Shown: positions 1 through 10,739 of the stretch, one piece after another
Numbering within the stretch: position 1 is the first letter of the stretch
How the letters are laid out: every line of letters starts with the position of its first letter
Source: Cristatella mucedo
Taxonomy: Eukaryota > Bryozoa > Phylactolaemata > Cristatellidae
Length of the DNA stretch: 64,000 nt
NCBI GenBank assembly: GCA_009760855.2
Contig: WPIO01000084.1
Span: 1,139,001-1,203,000 of the forward strand
Reading direction: 5' to 3'
Position numbers and translations under genes: made by a program
The notes under the pieces: generated by a model
Databases searched by the model: none
Seen by the model: only the letters and a program-made list of their open reading frames with translations
What the model was told of the DNA's origin: nothing

Positions 1-590
1 TACGCTTGAAGGGTAGGTAGGAATGGGAGTCAGCAATAGAGCATTGGAGACAGAAGCTTTTGCTCTGCAGGTTCTGGACTATCGAACTCACTTCCACAAT
101 CCTTGCACAACGACATATATTCTCCTGTTGCCGAGTGTAGCACATCATTTCTACCGTCCTGAGCTGCTACTTCTATGCTGCTCACTTCCTTGAGTGCCTT
201 CCTGACTCAGCTATAATTTTTTGTGGTTTTTACGCTCAGACGGAAGCATCGGTGACGACACGGAAACTCCGAATGGGCCTCCAACAACTTTGTATTTTCT
301 AACGCTCGCAGCGAAACGACTCACGTGACCGTTCTCTCCTGCACCAGGGTTCCCACTGGCTCCTTCTCTGCAGGCCGTGACTCACCCTCGATAAAACGTA
401 AAAGCATAAAATCGCTGCAGCTCCATAAGACCCCGATTCTCACTTTCTCTTTGTTTCGTGAGATAAAGTCCTTCTGCTACCGAATGAGTACCGAAAGCCG
501 AATAGGCTGAGAGTGCCTGATGATAACTCTCCTGCATAACATCCGCTTCGTCCTCGTGGCTTTGTGGAGTTAAAGACAGGGATACATTAC
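1..590 (+). mobile_element. LINE-B 3' end (CR1/L2-like), degenerate
   Basis: Matches by eye the copy at 61,900-62,215 over the end of the reverse-transcriptase ORF (a 'W/R-xSLP'-type region: ctggactatcgaactcactt) and the 3' UTR, which ends around 'tttgtggagttaaagac'. About 200 bases of unrelated sequence (roughly 205-395) interrupt it. The element runs off the left edge. No intact frame. Confidence 0.75.
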
Positions 591-1899
591 TTTACATTCC
601 CCATACATGCTTGTGTCGCGTTGATGACTGGCCTGTGTATTGGCACCTGTTTGCAATGTCGCAAGCTAATTTGTCGGGTTGGAGGAGGGCTGAGCGATGC
701 GCGTTGACACAAATGTCGGAGTTGGTGGCACATTCAGCCAGCGTTCTCGTGCTTCGCATGACAGGTTTGGAATACGGCTACTCTGATATACTATGCCGAG
801 CAGAAACTGAGTGGCCGTGCACTCCCCAAAGCCTATGCAGACGTCGAGGACGATCCACATCAAATGGGAGGCGACGTCCTGCTAGATGCAGTCAGTGGAA
901 AAGTGGTGCTCGTCCACCGCAGCCAGACTCCTACCGACAGACCTTCGGTCGATCAGCTTCTGACAGTGGTCAGTTCGGAAATAATATGATGCATTGATGC
1001 TTTCGTGTATTTGCCATGCCATGGATGATAGACCGACTGTAAACCACGTGCAGTGGACATTCTGTTTTGACTGTTATGGATGGATTCGATTTGCATCGCC
1101 ACATTCTGTAGGCATTGGTTTAGATTCATTCTCTATAAAGCTGCCTGTGCCTGATCTCCATGCACAGGAAGTCTTTATTGCTAATGCCGTCTTCCCTTTT
1201 TTTATACAATTGCTGGCTCCGGCACGCACGCATCTCCAGGATGGTACCTAGAACGAGAGCTTTTTTCCGTCGTCTTTTTGTTAGTGCAATGTCACTCTTA
1301 CACTGTCACCCAGTTGGCAGTTTACCGAACTGCTAAATGTTGCATGCGGCAAGATACCTCAGCGTTTCTTGCGATTCATTGTTTACTACGGATTGTGACA
1401 GACAGACAGACGGATAGTTAAAGCATGCCACAATGTAGGCCCCTGCCTGCTTAGCGGTTTGCTATCTAACTGCCGATCCAAAAGCATGTGCCCCGAGCAC
1501 AAACTTGTAGCTGTTGACAATGCCGAAGAAGTAGTTTGGACCTCTCGAAGCTCTTTGACATTATAAATGCCTCCGGTTGGCTGTCAAGCATTACCGTAGA
1601 AGGTATCAAGATGTTTCTGAGAGGCATTTTGAAAGTAGAAGTCAAGGATAACCACTGCCGAATGCACGAATAACCACTCTCCGGCTCAAGAACTTGCGAA
1701 AGACATACATTTGTGTTTGCCTAGCCAAGCCATGTTAAGCACCCAGCAGTTTTTGCCCCTAGAGTGATTCTTTGCACAATTTGTACCCAACGATGCATCG
1801 TGGGTTTTGAAAAAAGCCGCTGCTTTATAAAAAGGTTTCCACGGACTTCCACTTTCGATTTCTTCTACTCGGGGTTCTTACGTCGTGGACTTGTATTGT
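591..1899. other. No recognised feature
   Basis: About 1.3 kb in which I see no domain-bearing frame, SINE head or tail, or long simple repeat. The two modest overlapping frames near 610-1,250 show no recognisable motif. Confidence 0.5.
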
Positions 1900-2575
1900 A
1901 GTGTAATGCATCTCTGTGTAACTCACAAAGATCCCAAGTGGGTGTTACGATGGAGAGTTTTTTTTTATAGGGCACTGAAAGCCAAAGCGGCTTTCGGTAT
2001 GCAAATGGTAGCCAACAGACTTCATCTCACATAGTAAAGAAACAGAAGAATCGCTGAGTCGGCAGGGCAGCCGAGGATGGGATGTGAGTAGCATGGAAGA
2101 AGCAGCTCAGCACGGCTGGAAAGGTGTACCACAGTTGGCAGCAGGAGAGTAGGCGTTGCATTTTGGACGTGAGTTTCACAGCCTAGGACCTACAGAGCTA
2201 GTCTCTGTCGCCAACTGTCTTTTTAAGCCAAGGAATGGAACAGCTAAACGATTGTCTGTAGCGGACCTGAAGGTACAAGGAGGCTGAAACGGGTGCAGCA
2301 GTTCGGCTAGGTAGGAAGGAGAGAAGCCATGATAGGCCTTTTAGCTCGGCGTAAGAATTTCACTCTGCATCCGTTGATCGACCAGGAGCCATCGCAGCTC
2401 CCGCAAAAGAGACACGTGGCTGAACCTCTTGTGATTGTTTAACTAGCCTTGCAGCCATATTCATTACCAGCTGCAGTGGCCTGGTGGCTTTTTTCGGTAG
2501 CCCCACCAGAATGGAATTGCAGAAATCCAGTCTAGGCAGAACCAGGGAGCTAGTTTAATTGTTTGAAAGCCGCCG
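1900..2575 (-). mobile_element. LINE-B 3' portion, minus strand
   Basis: The minus strand reads through a decayed C-terminal part of a non-LTR retrotransposon polymerase ('LPKKATRPLQL' then 'NMAARLV') and the same 3' UTR as the 61.5-62.2 kb copy. That UTR includes the segment read on plus as 'cggtatgcaaatggtagcc'. Several frame breaks. It belongs to the same group as 1-590, 6.0-6.56 kb, 50.56-50.85 kb and 61.5-62.2 kb. Confidence 0.8.
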
Positions 2576-2779
2576 TGGTAGACAGTCTCTATTCTTAGGG
2601 ATCGGTCGTGATGGCTAAATGTAGAGGCAGTCATCTTAATGACGCTTTCAAAATTTAGGCAGATTCGAAGACAACGCCTAAATTACAAGCACTGCAATAT
2701 AACTAATTAGAAGAGAAAAGTCTGTTGTTGCGGCCGTACGCTTGGGATGTCCTATGAGCAGGAGTTTGGTTTATTGTCA

Positions 2780-2782
2780 TTT

Positions 2783-2813
<31 letters not shown>

Positions 2814-3550
2814 GAACTTGATAAAGCGCCCTCATAGAACTCAATCTCTCTATAGACGCTTTACATTTGCTGCAAAGGGAAATGCAACTGAATGGTGAGT
2901 AATAACTTGATTGATAAGCAAAAAAAATGAATTACATGGTTAGGGGTGAATGCACAGGGTCAGCGTGCAAATGTGGTTAGTGGCAGCATGCAGTGTCAGC
3001 ACGAATAAGCACGTGAAGGACGAATCACAGGGACCCACTAAATGCTTTCCCTAAATAGGTTTGTTTTTAAGTTCTTTGTTAATGGAAGCTAACCAACATC
3101 CAGTATCTAATGTCTGCATTCAAGCATTCAGTTTATGAGCAACTGCGGTAGGTTCCGACGGTTTAAACGACAAATACAGCTGGGCATCGCCCGCATAGAA
3201 GTGATGGCCGATCTCATATGGACTGACTTAATTTTCCCAGAAGGTCGGTATAAATAATGAGAAGGGACGCTTGTTGAACTCCACGGATGACTGCTCTACG
3301 AGATGAGACTTGACCAGACCACCAGATGACACGGTTAGAAAATGACGGGACAAGTCCGGTTTGAACCACACCAGTGTCTCGACTGCCAGACCGATCGTTC
3401 TCTATCGTTAAGGTAAGATATCATGACCAATAGTGTCGTAGCTTGCTGATAGATCAAGCAGGGCCTGGGCAGTAACGCCGCCGTCATCGTTGCTACTTAA
3501 GATGTCGACGGTCACATCTAGAGCAGTTTCTAAGACAGCAAGCTGGGCTC
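2780..3550 (-). mobile_element. LINE-A 3' end with reverse-transcriptase core remnant
   Basis: Read on the minus strand from 3,550 down, it carries RT palm fragments: ALLDLSASYDTIGHD (family 'LLDLSAAFDTIDH') and HFYAGDAQLYL (family 'HFYADDTQLYL', here with Ala-Gly in place of Ala-Asp). It ends with the LINE-A tail (tagacgctttac on plus) and an (AAT)n run at 2,788-2,812. Catalytic residues and frame are damaged, so it is a dead copy. Confidence 0.85.
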
Positions 3551-4127
3551 GCACGAGTCAGCCGTCATTGAGCTAGCTGGTCTTTTCTCGAGAAATAAAA
3601 AGCAATGTTCTTGAAAGCGGAAAGAAGGCAGGTTATTTGCCAACAGAAAAGCGACCGAAACAAGTATTGAGATTAGTATATAAAGGTTAGCATATTTGTT
3701 TTGAGCCACCGTTACGTTGCTGGCAGTCATTCAAAATTTAGCCCGCCACGAAAGTTTTTTATTTATCGCGGTATTTTAAGTAATTCTGTGTATTCAGTTG
3801 CTGCATCGAGAGCTAATCCTGAAAAATCGGGTAGCTATCTTTGGAGGTTTTTCGATTTCATACGCAGTAAAGAACGTCCGCTGATTTCCGTGGACCTCTG
3901 AACCGGATCTGCGTTGCTTTTGACACTCAATCACTGACAGATGCACCCTTTCTGGTCACAATCTGAGTGTAAAGGGTGCATGTCGCTTTTAGTCTACTGG
4001 CTCATTTGCAATCTTGCCGTAGTAAATGTACAGCGTATTCAAAAAAATGTAAATCGATTCTTTTACGCTTATTTGGTAAATAAATGAAAAAATATGTTTG
4101 TGGGTTCGAAGGTTGATATCCTGCATT
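3551..4127. other. No recognised feature
   Basis: AT-richer sequence between a LINE fragment and the foldback element. No motif recognised in the short frames. Confidence 0.45.
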
Positions 4128-4133
4128 AGAATT

Positions 4134-5887
4134 GTATACCCAGGCTAGGTTTGGTTGGCTGGGACGGGACGGCTGTAATGAGATAAGGGTCACCTTCTAG
4201 GCCGGGTCTGACCTAAGGCATGGCTGGATGTGCAGTGGTGAAAGGTCATCGGGGCTCTAGGGAAGTTGGCCAACTAAGCCGTGATGTTGGGCGCTTCCGG
4301 TCTCGCCGAGTTATACATCTGGATGGGTTCAGGCGTGCTCCGGCGATGCGACCACGAAACGGTGGGACTGCGGAAGCCGACTCTTAGCAACTGACACGTT
4401 TGTTCGCGCTTGCTGTGTCGTCTTGCGCCCCTCTAGCTTACTTTGTGTAGGATCCTCCCAGTAGACTTGTCTAGTGCATCTTTGTGTAGCGCAGGCGATA
4501 TTATAAGGAGGATTAACCTGACGGCCGTTCGTCTTGACCCAGCTCAGCGGCGTGGCTAGAGGCGGTGTAGCCTGACCATGGTGAGGATTGGCGGAAATAG
4601 CTTCTGCCCCTGAAACTCAGCTAAATGTTGGTGACCCTGACGTGACGAATATTTTAGCAACCTTCTTGATATTTGCGGCGTATGTTATATGCTTGTACAT
4701 GAAATGCGTAGATAGTGACCCAGACGCCTCGCTATGCCATGTGGTAAGGGGTTTGGTGTCTTGAACTGGATTGATCGGCTCCTTCACTTGAGTTGTGGTA
4801 TAGCGACACGAATAGAACCAATGCAGCAATGGCCGAGAGTTGTCATCCCAGCTATTCAATAGATCAAGAGGCGTAGTATGGGACACAAGCCGGCAAACTG
4901 TCATGTGATAAAGCCGATTTAGATGGGGTGACTCGTATTTGGTACGAACATGAAGGGCCAAGATGTCAGCGCGGCCACAGCAACTGCCGGCTTCCATAGC
5001 CGGCTGTTGGTTCCAGTACCCAGACGGTCCGAAACCAAACGCTCGAAGCCAGGTTACTGGAGATGAGCGCTGGTAGGGAGCCGCCAGGAGTCTCCTACAA
5101 CCCAGGCCCAGTAACGCCATTATAGGGATTCGGAGGTGATGGGAGCGAATCCTTCGTGAACTGGTACACACGTTTCTTGCGTTTGCGAATGGGTGAGGTT
5201 GGTCTATTGGTATCCAACGGGATAAGCTAGGAATGTTTTTCCAGGGGTCAGAGGCCATGGTCAGGCTACGAGGCCTCTAGCCACGCCGCTGAGCTGGGTC
5301 AAGACGAACGGCCATCATGTTATTCCTCCTTATAATATCGCCTTCGCTACACAAAGGGGAACAAATTAAAATTCTACAGGGAGGATCCTACACAAAGTAA
5401 GCTAGAGGGGCGCAAGACGACGCAGCAAGCGCGAACAAACGTGTCAGTTGCTAAGAGTCGGCTTCCGCAGTCTCACCGTTGTACCGAATCCTCCCCAAGG
5501 GTGCAAGCGTACGCCGTCAAAGATCAGGCTAGCTGAGTAACTTTTGGATAGTCGGAGTCGACGTCTACCCCAGTCGAGAGCTTCCGCCGACAGAGGGAAA
5601 ACACCAGACAACTCGCGACAGGGGGACGCGAAATATACAAGCCGTTACAACGAGCGTGCTATCCAGCTCCGCTCGGGCCTTGGGTACTCGTTAACCCATC
5701 CAGATGCATAACTCGGCGAGACCGGGAGCGCCCAACATCCCGACTTAATCGGCCAACTTCCTGAGAGCCCCGGTGACTCTCATCACTGCACATCCGGCTA
5801 TGCCCGTAGGTCAGACCCCGGCCTAGCAGGTGACCCTTATCTCATTACAGCCGTCCCGTCCCAGCCAACCAAACCTAGCCCGGGTAC
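4134..5887. mobile_element. Foldback-type element with long inverted arms
   Basis: Left arm 4,134-4,581 is the inverted copy of right arm 5,255-5,887. Both ends share the segment ggctaggtttggttggctgg, and both inner edges share ccatgg. The right arm has about 200 extra bases near 5,485-5,690 that the left arm lacks. AGAATT stands directly outside both ends (4,128-4,133 and 5,888-5,893), a candidate 6-bp target duplication. The spacer is almost filled by one minus-strand frame (next entry). This looks like a DNA transposon of foldback or long-TIR type. The superfamily cannot be given. Confidence 0.85.
4617..5258 (-). CDS. Uncharacterised 213-codon frame in the foldback spacer
   Basis: Open frame of 213 codons that begins with an ATG inside the ccatgg at the inner edge of the right arm and fills the spacer. 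It contains cysteine and histidine residues (GLGCRRLLAAP, CCGRADILALHVR) but no transposase, RNase H or zinc-finger pattern that I can recognise. It may be chance, since stop codons are scarce in GC-rich spacer DNA, or a remnant of an element protein. No function is proposed. Confidence 0.3.
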   Translation of the reverse strand: MASDPWKNIPSLSRWIPIDQPHPFANARNVCTSSRRIRSHHLRIPIMALLGLGCRRLLAAPYQRSSPVTWLRAFGFGPSGYWNQQPAMEAGSCCGRADILALHVRTKYESPHLNRLYHMTVCRLVSHTTPLDLLNSWDDNSRPLLHWFYSCRYTTTQVKEPINPVQDTKPLTTWHSEASGSLSTHFMYKHITYAANIKKVAKIFVTSGSPTFS

Positions 5888-5989
5888 AGAATTTTATTAC
5901 ACCAAACTATGCGATTAAATAAACTTCAGTAAGGCTGGTCGAGAAAAATTCACACTAGAAAAAGCGTCACGCTATTTTTACTTTAATAT

Positions 5990-6560
5990 CTCCTTCGCAA
6001 AGACTAAGTGAGTGGTATTCCGGATGTAATGTATCTCTGTCTGTAACTCCACAATGCCATAAAGACTATGTGAGTGTTACGCAGGAGAGCTTTGCATAGC
6101 GCACTCACAGCCTAAGCAGCTTTCGGTACGCATTGAGTAACCAACAGACTTCCTCTCACGAAACAAAGAGAAAGTGGGAAGCATAACAGAGTCAGGAGAG
6201 CAGTTGAGGTAGTGAGTAGCATGGAAGTAGCAGCTCAGGACGGCTGAAAAGGATGAGCCATAGTTGGCAGTAGGAGAGTAGTTGTTGTTGCGTAAGAATT
6301 GTAGAAGCGAGTTCCACAGTCTAGGACCTGCTGAGCTTAAGCTTCTGTCGCCAACGGTCTTTAAGCGGAGGAATGAGACAGCTAATTTATTGTCTACACA
6401 GGACCGGAGGGCGCGAGAGGCTGAAACTGATGCAGCAGTTCAGCTAGGTACGAAAGAGCCAAGCCGTGGCGGGCCCTGCGGGTCAGCGTAAGAACTTTGC
6501 TCTGTATCCGTTGCTCATCCGGCATCCATCCTAGCTCTTTTAGCAAAGAAGGCACGTGCT
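5990..6560 (-). mobile_element. LINE-B 3' portion, minus strand
   Basis: Same 3' UTR and polymerase C-terminus as the other LINE-B copies. On plus it reads tgtaactccacaatgccataaagac near its 3' end and 'agtctaggacctgctgagc' inside. A more diverged stretch of related sequence continues to about 7,010. No intact frame. Confidence 0.8.
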
Positions 6561-7254
6561 CATCCCCTGGGACTTGAATGGGTACCTATTCTGAATTCAA
6601 GGCATAGGCGGCGTTCGCTCTGGCAAGAGGAAGTGACCATCATGAATCTCACCATGCAAAGAAAAACGGGAAATATTGCTGGGTAGCTACGTTGAGTCAG
6701 GAGAGGTAAGTAGTTAGCAGTAAGAAAGTGGCAGCGGACCGCCGCTGGATAGGAAAGGCAGTAGGAGCTGGCAGTATGAGTAAAGATATATAATCGTGGG
6801 AAACATCTGCGATTGAGAGTTACACATCCTAGAACTCACAGATCGAGATAAAAATTGTTAGTCTGAGTTTAGAGAAAGGGATGGCTAATGTGTTGCTTTT
6901 AGAAAATCAGGAAATGTGTTAGCGAAATTTGAAGCGCCTTAATTATTTTGAAAATGCAGTAGAGCTGGTCCCACGGTCTCAAACAAATGAAGTAGCAAAT
7001 CCAATGAGGCAAAAGAGGATGTCTATCATACAATGAATTAGTATTTAATATTAAAAGTACCTTCAACTGCTTGCAAGAAAGGGCATCTGTAATTCTTCAG
7101 CGTAAGTCAGAGCGATCTCATCATCTGCAGAGCTGCTTGTATGTAGCTTTGAACAAAGCTAAGGGAGTTCGTTCGTCATGTCTCGCATGTATGCTTTAAC
7201 AAACTCAATGGGATCAAATGAAAGCGAAACGGAAAATATCTCGGATTCTAATTA

Positions 7255-7790
7255 TAGAAAAATAATATTAGTCATTTCTACAGCACTTTTAAGAGAGAAT
7301 TCTCTTTCTAGGTACTTGTACATATGCTGCAGAGGAAGTGGGCCAATTGGTTAGTGATAGCATGCACCGTGTCAGGGTGCCAAAACCACGAAAAGGACAC
7401 CGTACGAACCGAACAAATGTAATGAGGAACGATTGCGTTTTGTTAGCCTCTTTCTAATTGTCATCAAATCGCGGGATGTCGTGACGTAAATCGTGAGTTC
7501 AAGACTTTTGAAAGCATTGAAACTTGAAGCCGGTCTCTGAAGGATTTAAAGTTTTTCAGAGGTATAGCTAAACGACTTGAGTCAGAGAAGAGAGTGGTAT
7601 CATGCGCAGCCTGATTCGGAAAAATTCAGAAGGTGAAGGCTGAGCAAGAGAGTGAAGCGACCTGAAAGTGGGCGACCGAAACTCGCAATCAGTGCACTAC
7701 TTGATGAGAGGCCAGTGCATGTTTGTAAAAAAAACTTGAAGAACTATGGCATGTACGATAATCCCGTCAAAATAGCTTAGCTGCTCGGCA
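7255..7790 (-). mobile_element. LINE-A 3' fragment, minus strand
   Basis: The LINE-A tail (plus strand: gagaattctctttctaggta) is followed upstream by the usual LINE-A 3' UTR block. Near 7,700-7,720 is a remnant of the 'LHWPLIK'-like polymerase segment. Highly diverged. Confidence 0.6.
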
Positions 7791-8329
7791 TAACTGCGTG
7801 CGTTTTGTTGCTGCACAGGCAGGAAGACCTGCGGGTTGCTAGTACCAGAAGTCTAGTAAAAATGTACCAGTGCACGAAACGGCTTGGCTGTGTTATCGTA
7901 ATCTAAGCCGATCCCAGTTATTTTTTCTGCAGTATGTAGTTGATAGTGAGATTGTGGAGCTGATGCGATCATCCAGTGAAAGTTCATTGGAGCGGGGCAG
8001 TGCCAATTTTCGCGCCGGAGCTACAGAAGAATCGCTTGCTGAGCCCATTTTGACACTTAGGCTCACAAATTTCTGAGTAGCACTAGTTTTTCCCCATCTA
8101 GTAAGTTCGTACGTCAATTTCACAAATATTTCTGCCACGAAAAGGCGAATATGGCGGCGCCAATGCTTGTTGCGGGGGAGCTGAGTGAGCTCGAAGAGCC
8201 GGAAGGTCGACGGCGGGATCACCAAACGCAATCTCGGCCGTCATTTCTATTCCGACGGCACTCGACGGCATCTATCTGTTGGTTCATCTAATCGCTGCTC
8301 GCTATCTGATTCGCTTTAATTTTCGTGCA

Positions 8330-9470
8330 GCCTGAATCGACGACATACGCTCTTGAATGGTTACTAACATCCCAAAGATTAACGACGATAAGATTAACCT
8401 AAGAGTTACGGGCAAGCCTAGCGTCTCCCTACAGTTTGAGACCCTCCTCCACAAGATTGGTTCATCTCGCAGCAGTCCCCCGCGACGCAACTCCATCTTC
8501 TGGGCGTGCCAAACGACTTGTTATTAGATGAGCAGATTGCCGCCTCTGTCAAGTCGGTCTACTTTCAGCTGAAGAACCTTGCCAAAAGTAGGGCCAGCTA
8601 GAACAAGAGTACTACAGCCATGCTCGTTCAAGCGTTTGTGACGTCGCGTCTAGATTACTGCAACTAGCTTTCTTAGAGACTGCCGGCCTGTGTCATTAAT
8701 TGTGTGCAACCGACACCAAAGTTCGTCGGCCTGTGTGCAAAGGCTTAGCTGCCACATCGTTCCACTTTTTTCTGCACTTTGCTGGCTCCCTATCAAGCAT
8801 CGAATTGACTTCAAAGTCGTCCCTCTACCTACAGGTTGCTTTAGTTGCTTGCACCAGCCTTTCCAGCCTACCTCAGTGCTCTAGTGTGCTCTCACATCGC
8901 CCGCCCCTCGTTTCCTAGTCGCCCGTCTTGCCGTTCTAGCACTAAATTGAAATGTTTTGGTGATCGAGTCTTCAAATCGTATTGAAATGTTGACCTGCTG
9001 CATCATGACAGCAGACTGCTAAGATATCAATCGCGGTTCGTGAATTAAAGCGACTGGGACCGGTTACTCAGAAATAAATGGTTAGCTACTACAAAGTTAC
9101 CAAAGTTTAGGTGTTAGGTACTCACAAATCCTGGAACTCACACCCGACTGACGTCACGGCATCTCCTGATATGACGACAATTAAAAAGAAGCATAAAACG
9201 TACCTGCTTATTACAGTATTTAGTGGGTCCTCGTGATTAATCCTTTGTATGCTCACGCGTGCTAATACTGCGCCTGCCGCAGCTAACCTTATCTACATGT
9301 CCACCCAGTGCTTGTCACATCTTACAATGCCATGCTTGATGACCTTGCGAATGTTACCTCTAATCGCACGGTCATGCTTGTTTTACACCATCTGTTAAGT
9401 GCCTAGAAAGAGATTCAGTTCTCTGTGGGCGCTATACAAATGCATCATTAGACTAGGTGGAAAAAACCCA
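8330..9470 (+). mobile_element. LINE-A 3' half, plus strand
   Basis: Plus-strand remnant of the RT C-terminal region: TSRLDYCN near 8,645, followed by a decayed CVQ...LCA stretch, ending with the LINE-A tail at 9,398-9,445 (ctagaaagagattcagttct). 8,380-8,560 is homologous by eye to 23,930-24,110. Several stops; a dead copy. Confidence 0.8.
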
Positions 9471-9479
9471 AGTCACTTA

Positions 9480-10080
9480 ATAGTCAGGCAGCTGCTCTCT
9501 GGAGCGGCAACCGAAGCAGCGGCTGAAGCGCCGGATCGGTCATATCAGAACTGTCGGATATTATTAACGTTTCCTGAAAATTATAATAGCGACCATGTAC
9601 CGGCCTTGTCGCAATCGATGGTTGGCGGAACGAAAGCTTAATTCATGCAATGGGCAGTCGGCCACGCTTCGGGCAGCGAGTCGTGCCTCAGCGCTTGAGC
9701 CGGGCAGCTGCCTCGAGGCTTTGCCTTGCTCTGCAGTTCTGCAGGCGGCGCTCCGGTCGCCGTCCGAGAGCTGCACTCAATGACTGCTGCTGCTGCAGCT
9801 GGACGCCAGTCGATCTCCGTCGGTGTCATACGGACTTCTCTCGCCACGCTATGGATTTATTATACTAAGGTATGGGCGACCTTCATGGCCGCAGTGCTCC
9901 GCCACAGCTACTGCCTGCGTTGTTGCTTGAATTGATGCAGGCGTTAGCCGTGCTCCAAGGTTAAGGGCTTCGCCGCCAAGGACTAGCACCGCTACGAGCC
10001 TTGTGCTTGCGTCTACGGACATTTTCGCAACCGCTGCTACAGCCCGTTTGTGACACCACCCGCAATCACTTAGCGTCATT
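9480..10080. other. GC-rich stretch, overlapping short frames, unassigned
   Basis: About 600 bases with several overlapping frames of 60-76 codons on both strands and no recognisable domain. GC-rich DNA makes such frames by chance. It could be a diverged repeat or an untranslated exon. Nothing supports a gene. Confidence 0.3.
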
Positions 10081-10086
10081 TAAAAT

Positions 10087-10207
10087 CGTAATAACTCATT
10101 TGTATAGCGTCCCAAGAGAACCTAATCTCTATTTAGGCGTTTCACATATGCCTCGGGGCTCGAGCCCGCAACCTCAGTCAGACCTCGGTCGGGGCGAGCA
10201 CCTTAAT
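10087..10207 (-). mobile_element. SINE-A copy (tRNA-derived), minus strand
   Basis: On the minus strand: a tRNA-like head ('aaggtgctcgccccgacc'), a box B-like block 'gggctcgagcccc', and a tail ending 'cgctatacaaatgagttatt' that resembles the LINE-A tail. The copy lacks the box A region seen in the copy at 10,611-10,737. Confidence 0.8.
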
Positions 10208-10404
10208 TATTATTAAAAATCGTAATGCGTATACATGGCCCTTTCGCTAGAGCACGGCGGCGGCTGCCGGTCGAACTGTGTGTATAATATGCTCACAATT
10301 CTGGCTTACTGTATAGGTCTGCTGAGGTTGTGCTGCTTCCCACTTCGCTGAATAGCTATGGCAATGCCGCCACCTTGTGCCCTCGGGGCCTTTAGCCACT
10401 ATGC

Positions 10405-10541
10405 CGAGCTGGTTTGGCCAAGGGGTTAAGGTGCTCGCCCGACCAAGGTCTTGCTAAGGTCGTGGGCTCGAGCTCCGCGGCAAACGTGAAGCGCCTGAAT
10501 AAAGATTTAAGTTCTCCCAGGGCCCAATACAAATGAATAAT
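10405..10541 (+). mobile_element. SINE-A copy (tRNA-derived), plus strand
   Basis: Plus-strand copy with a head 'ccaaggggttaaggtgctcg' (box A-like), a box B-like 'gggctcgagctcc', and the tail 'aataaagatttaagttctcc' to 'caatacaaatgaat'. It stands head-to-head across a (TA)n tract with the copy at 10,611-10,737, tail facing tail. Confidence 0.85.
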
Positions 10542-10544
10542 ATG

Positions 10545-10545
<1 letters not shown>

Positions 10546-10610
<65 letters not shown>
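10546..10610. repeat. (TA)n microsatellite
   Basis: Pure alternating TA of about 65 bases lying exactly between two oppositely oriented SINE-A tails. Confidence 0.98.
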
Positions 10611-10614
<4 letters not shown>

Positions 10615-10737
10615 CATTTATGTAGCGCCCCAAGAGAACTTAATCTCTATTCAGGCGCTTCACATTTGCCCCGGGGCTCGAGCCCACGACCTCAGTCAGA
10701 CTTGGTCGGGGCGAGCACCTTAACCGCTAGACCAAAT
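10611..10737 (-). mobile_element. SINE-A copy, best preserved, minus strand
   Basis: Minus strand: 'tggtctagcggttaaggtg' (a good polymerase III box A), 'gtgggctcgagccccg' (box B region), then 'aagcgcctgaatagagatt', 'aagttctcttggggcgct' and 'acataaatgaatt'. The whole of the last third aligns with the LINE-A 3' end. It is tRNA-derived and non-coding. Confidence 0.88.
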
Positions 10738-10739
10738 AT

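Noticed and set aside
9856-9861. AATAAA on the minus strand as the nidogen polyadenylation signal
   Set aside because: It is 1.7 kb past the stop codon, beyond three SINE copies, and nothing links it to the transcript.
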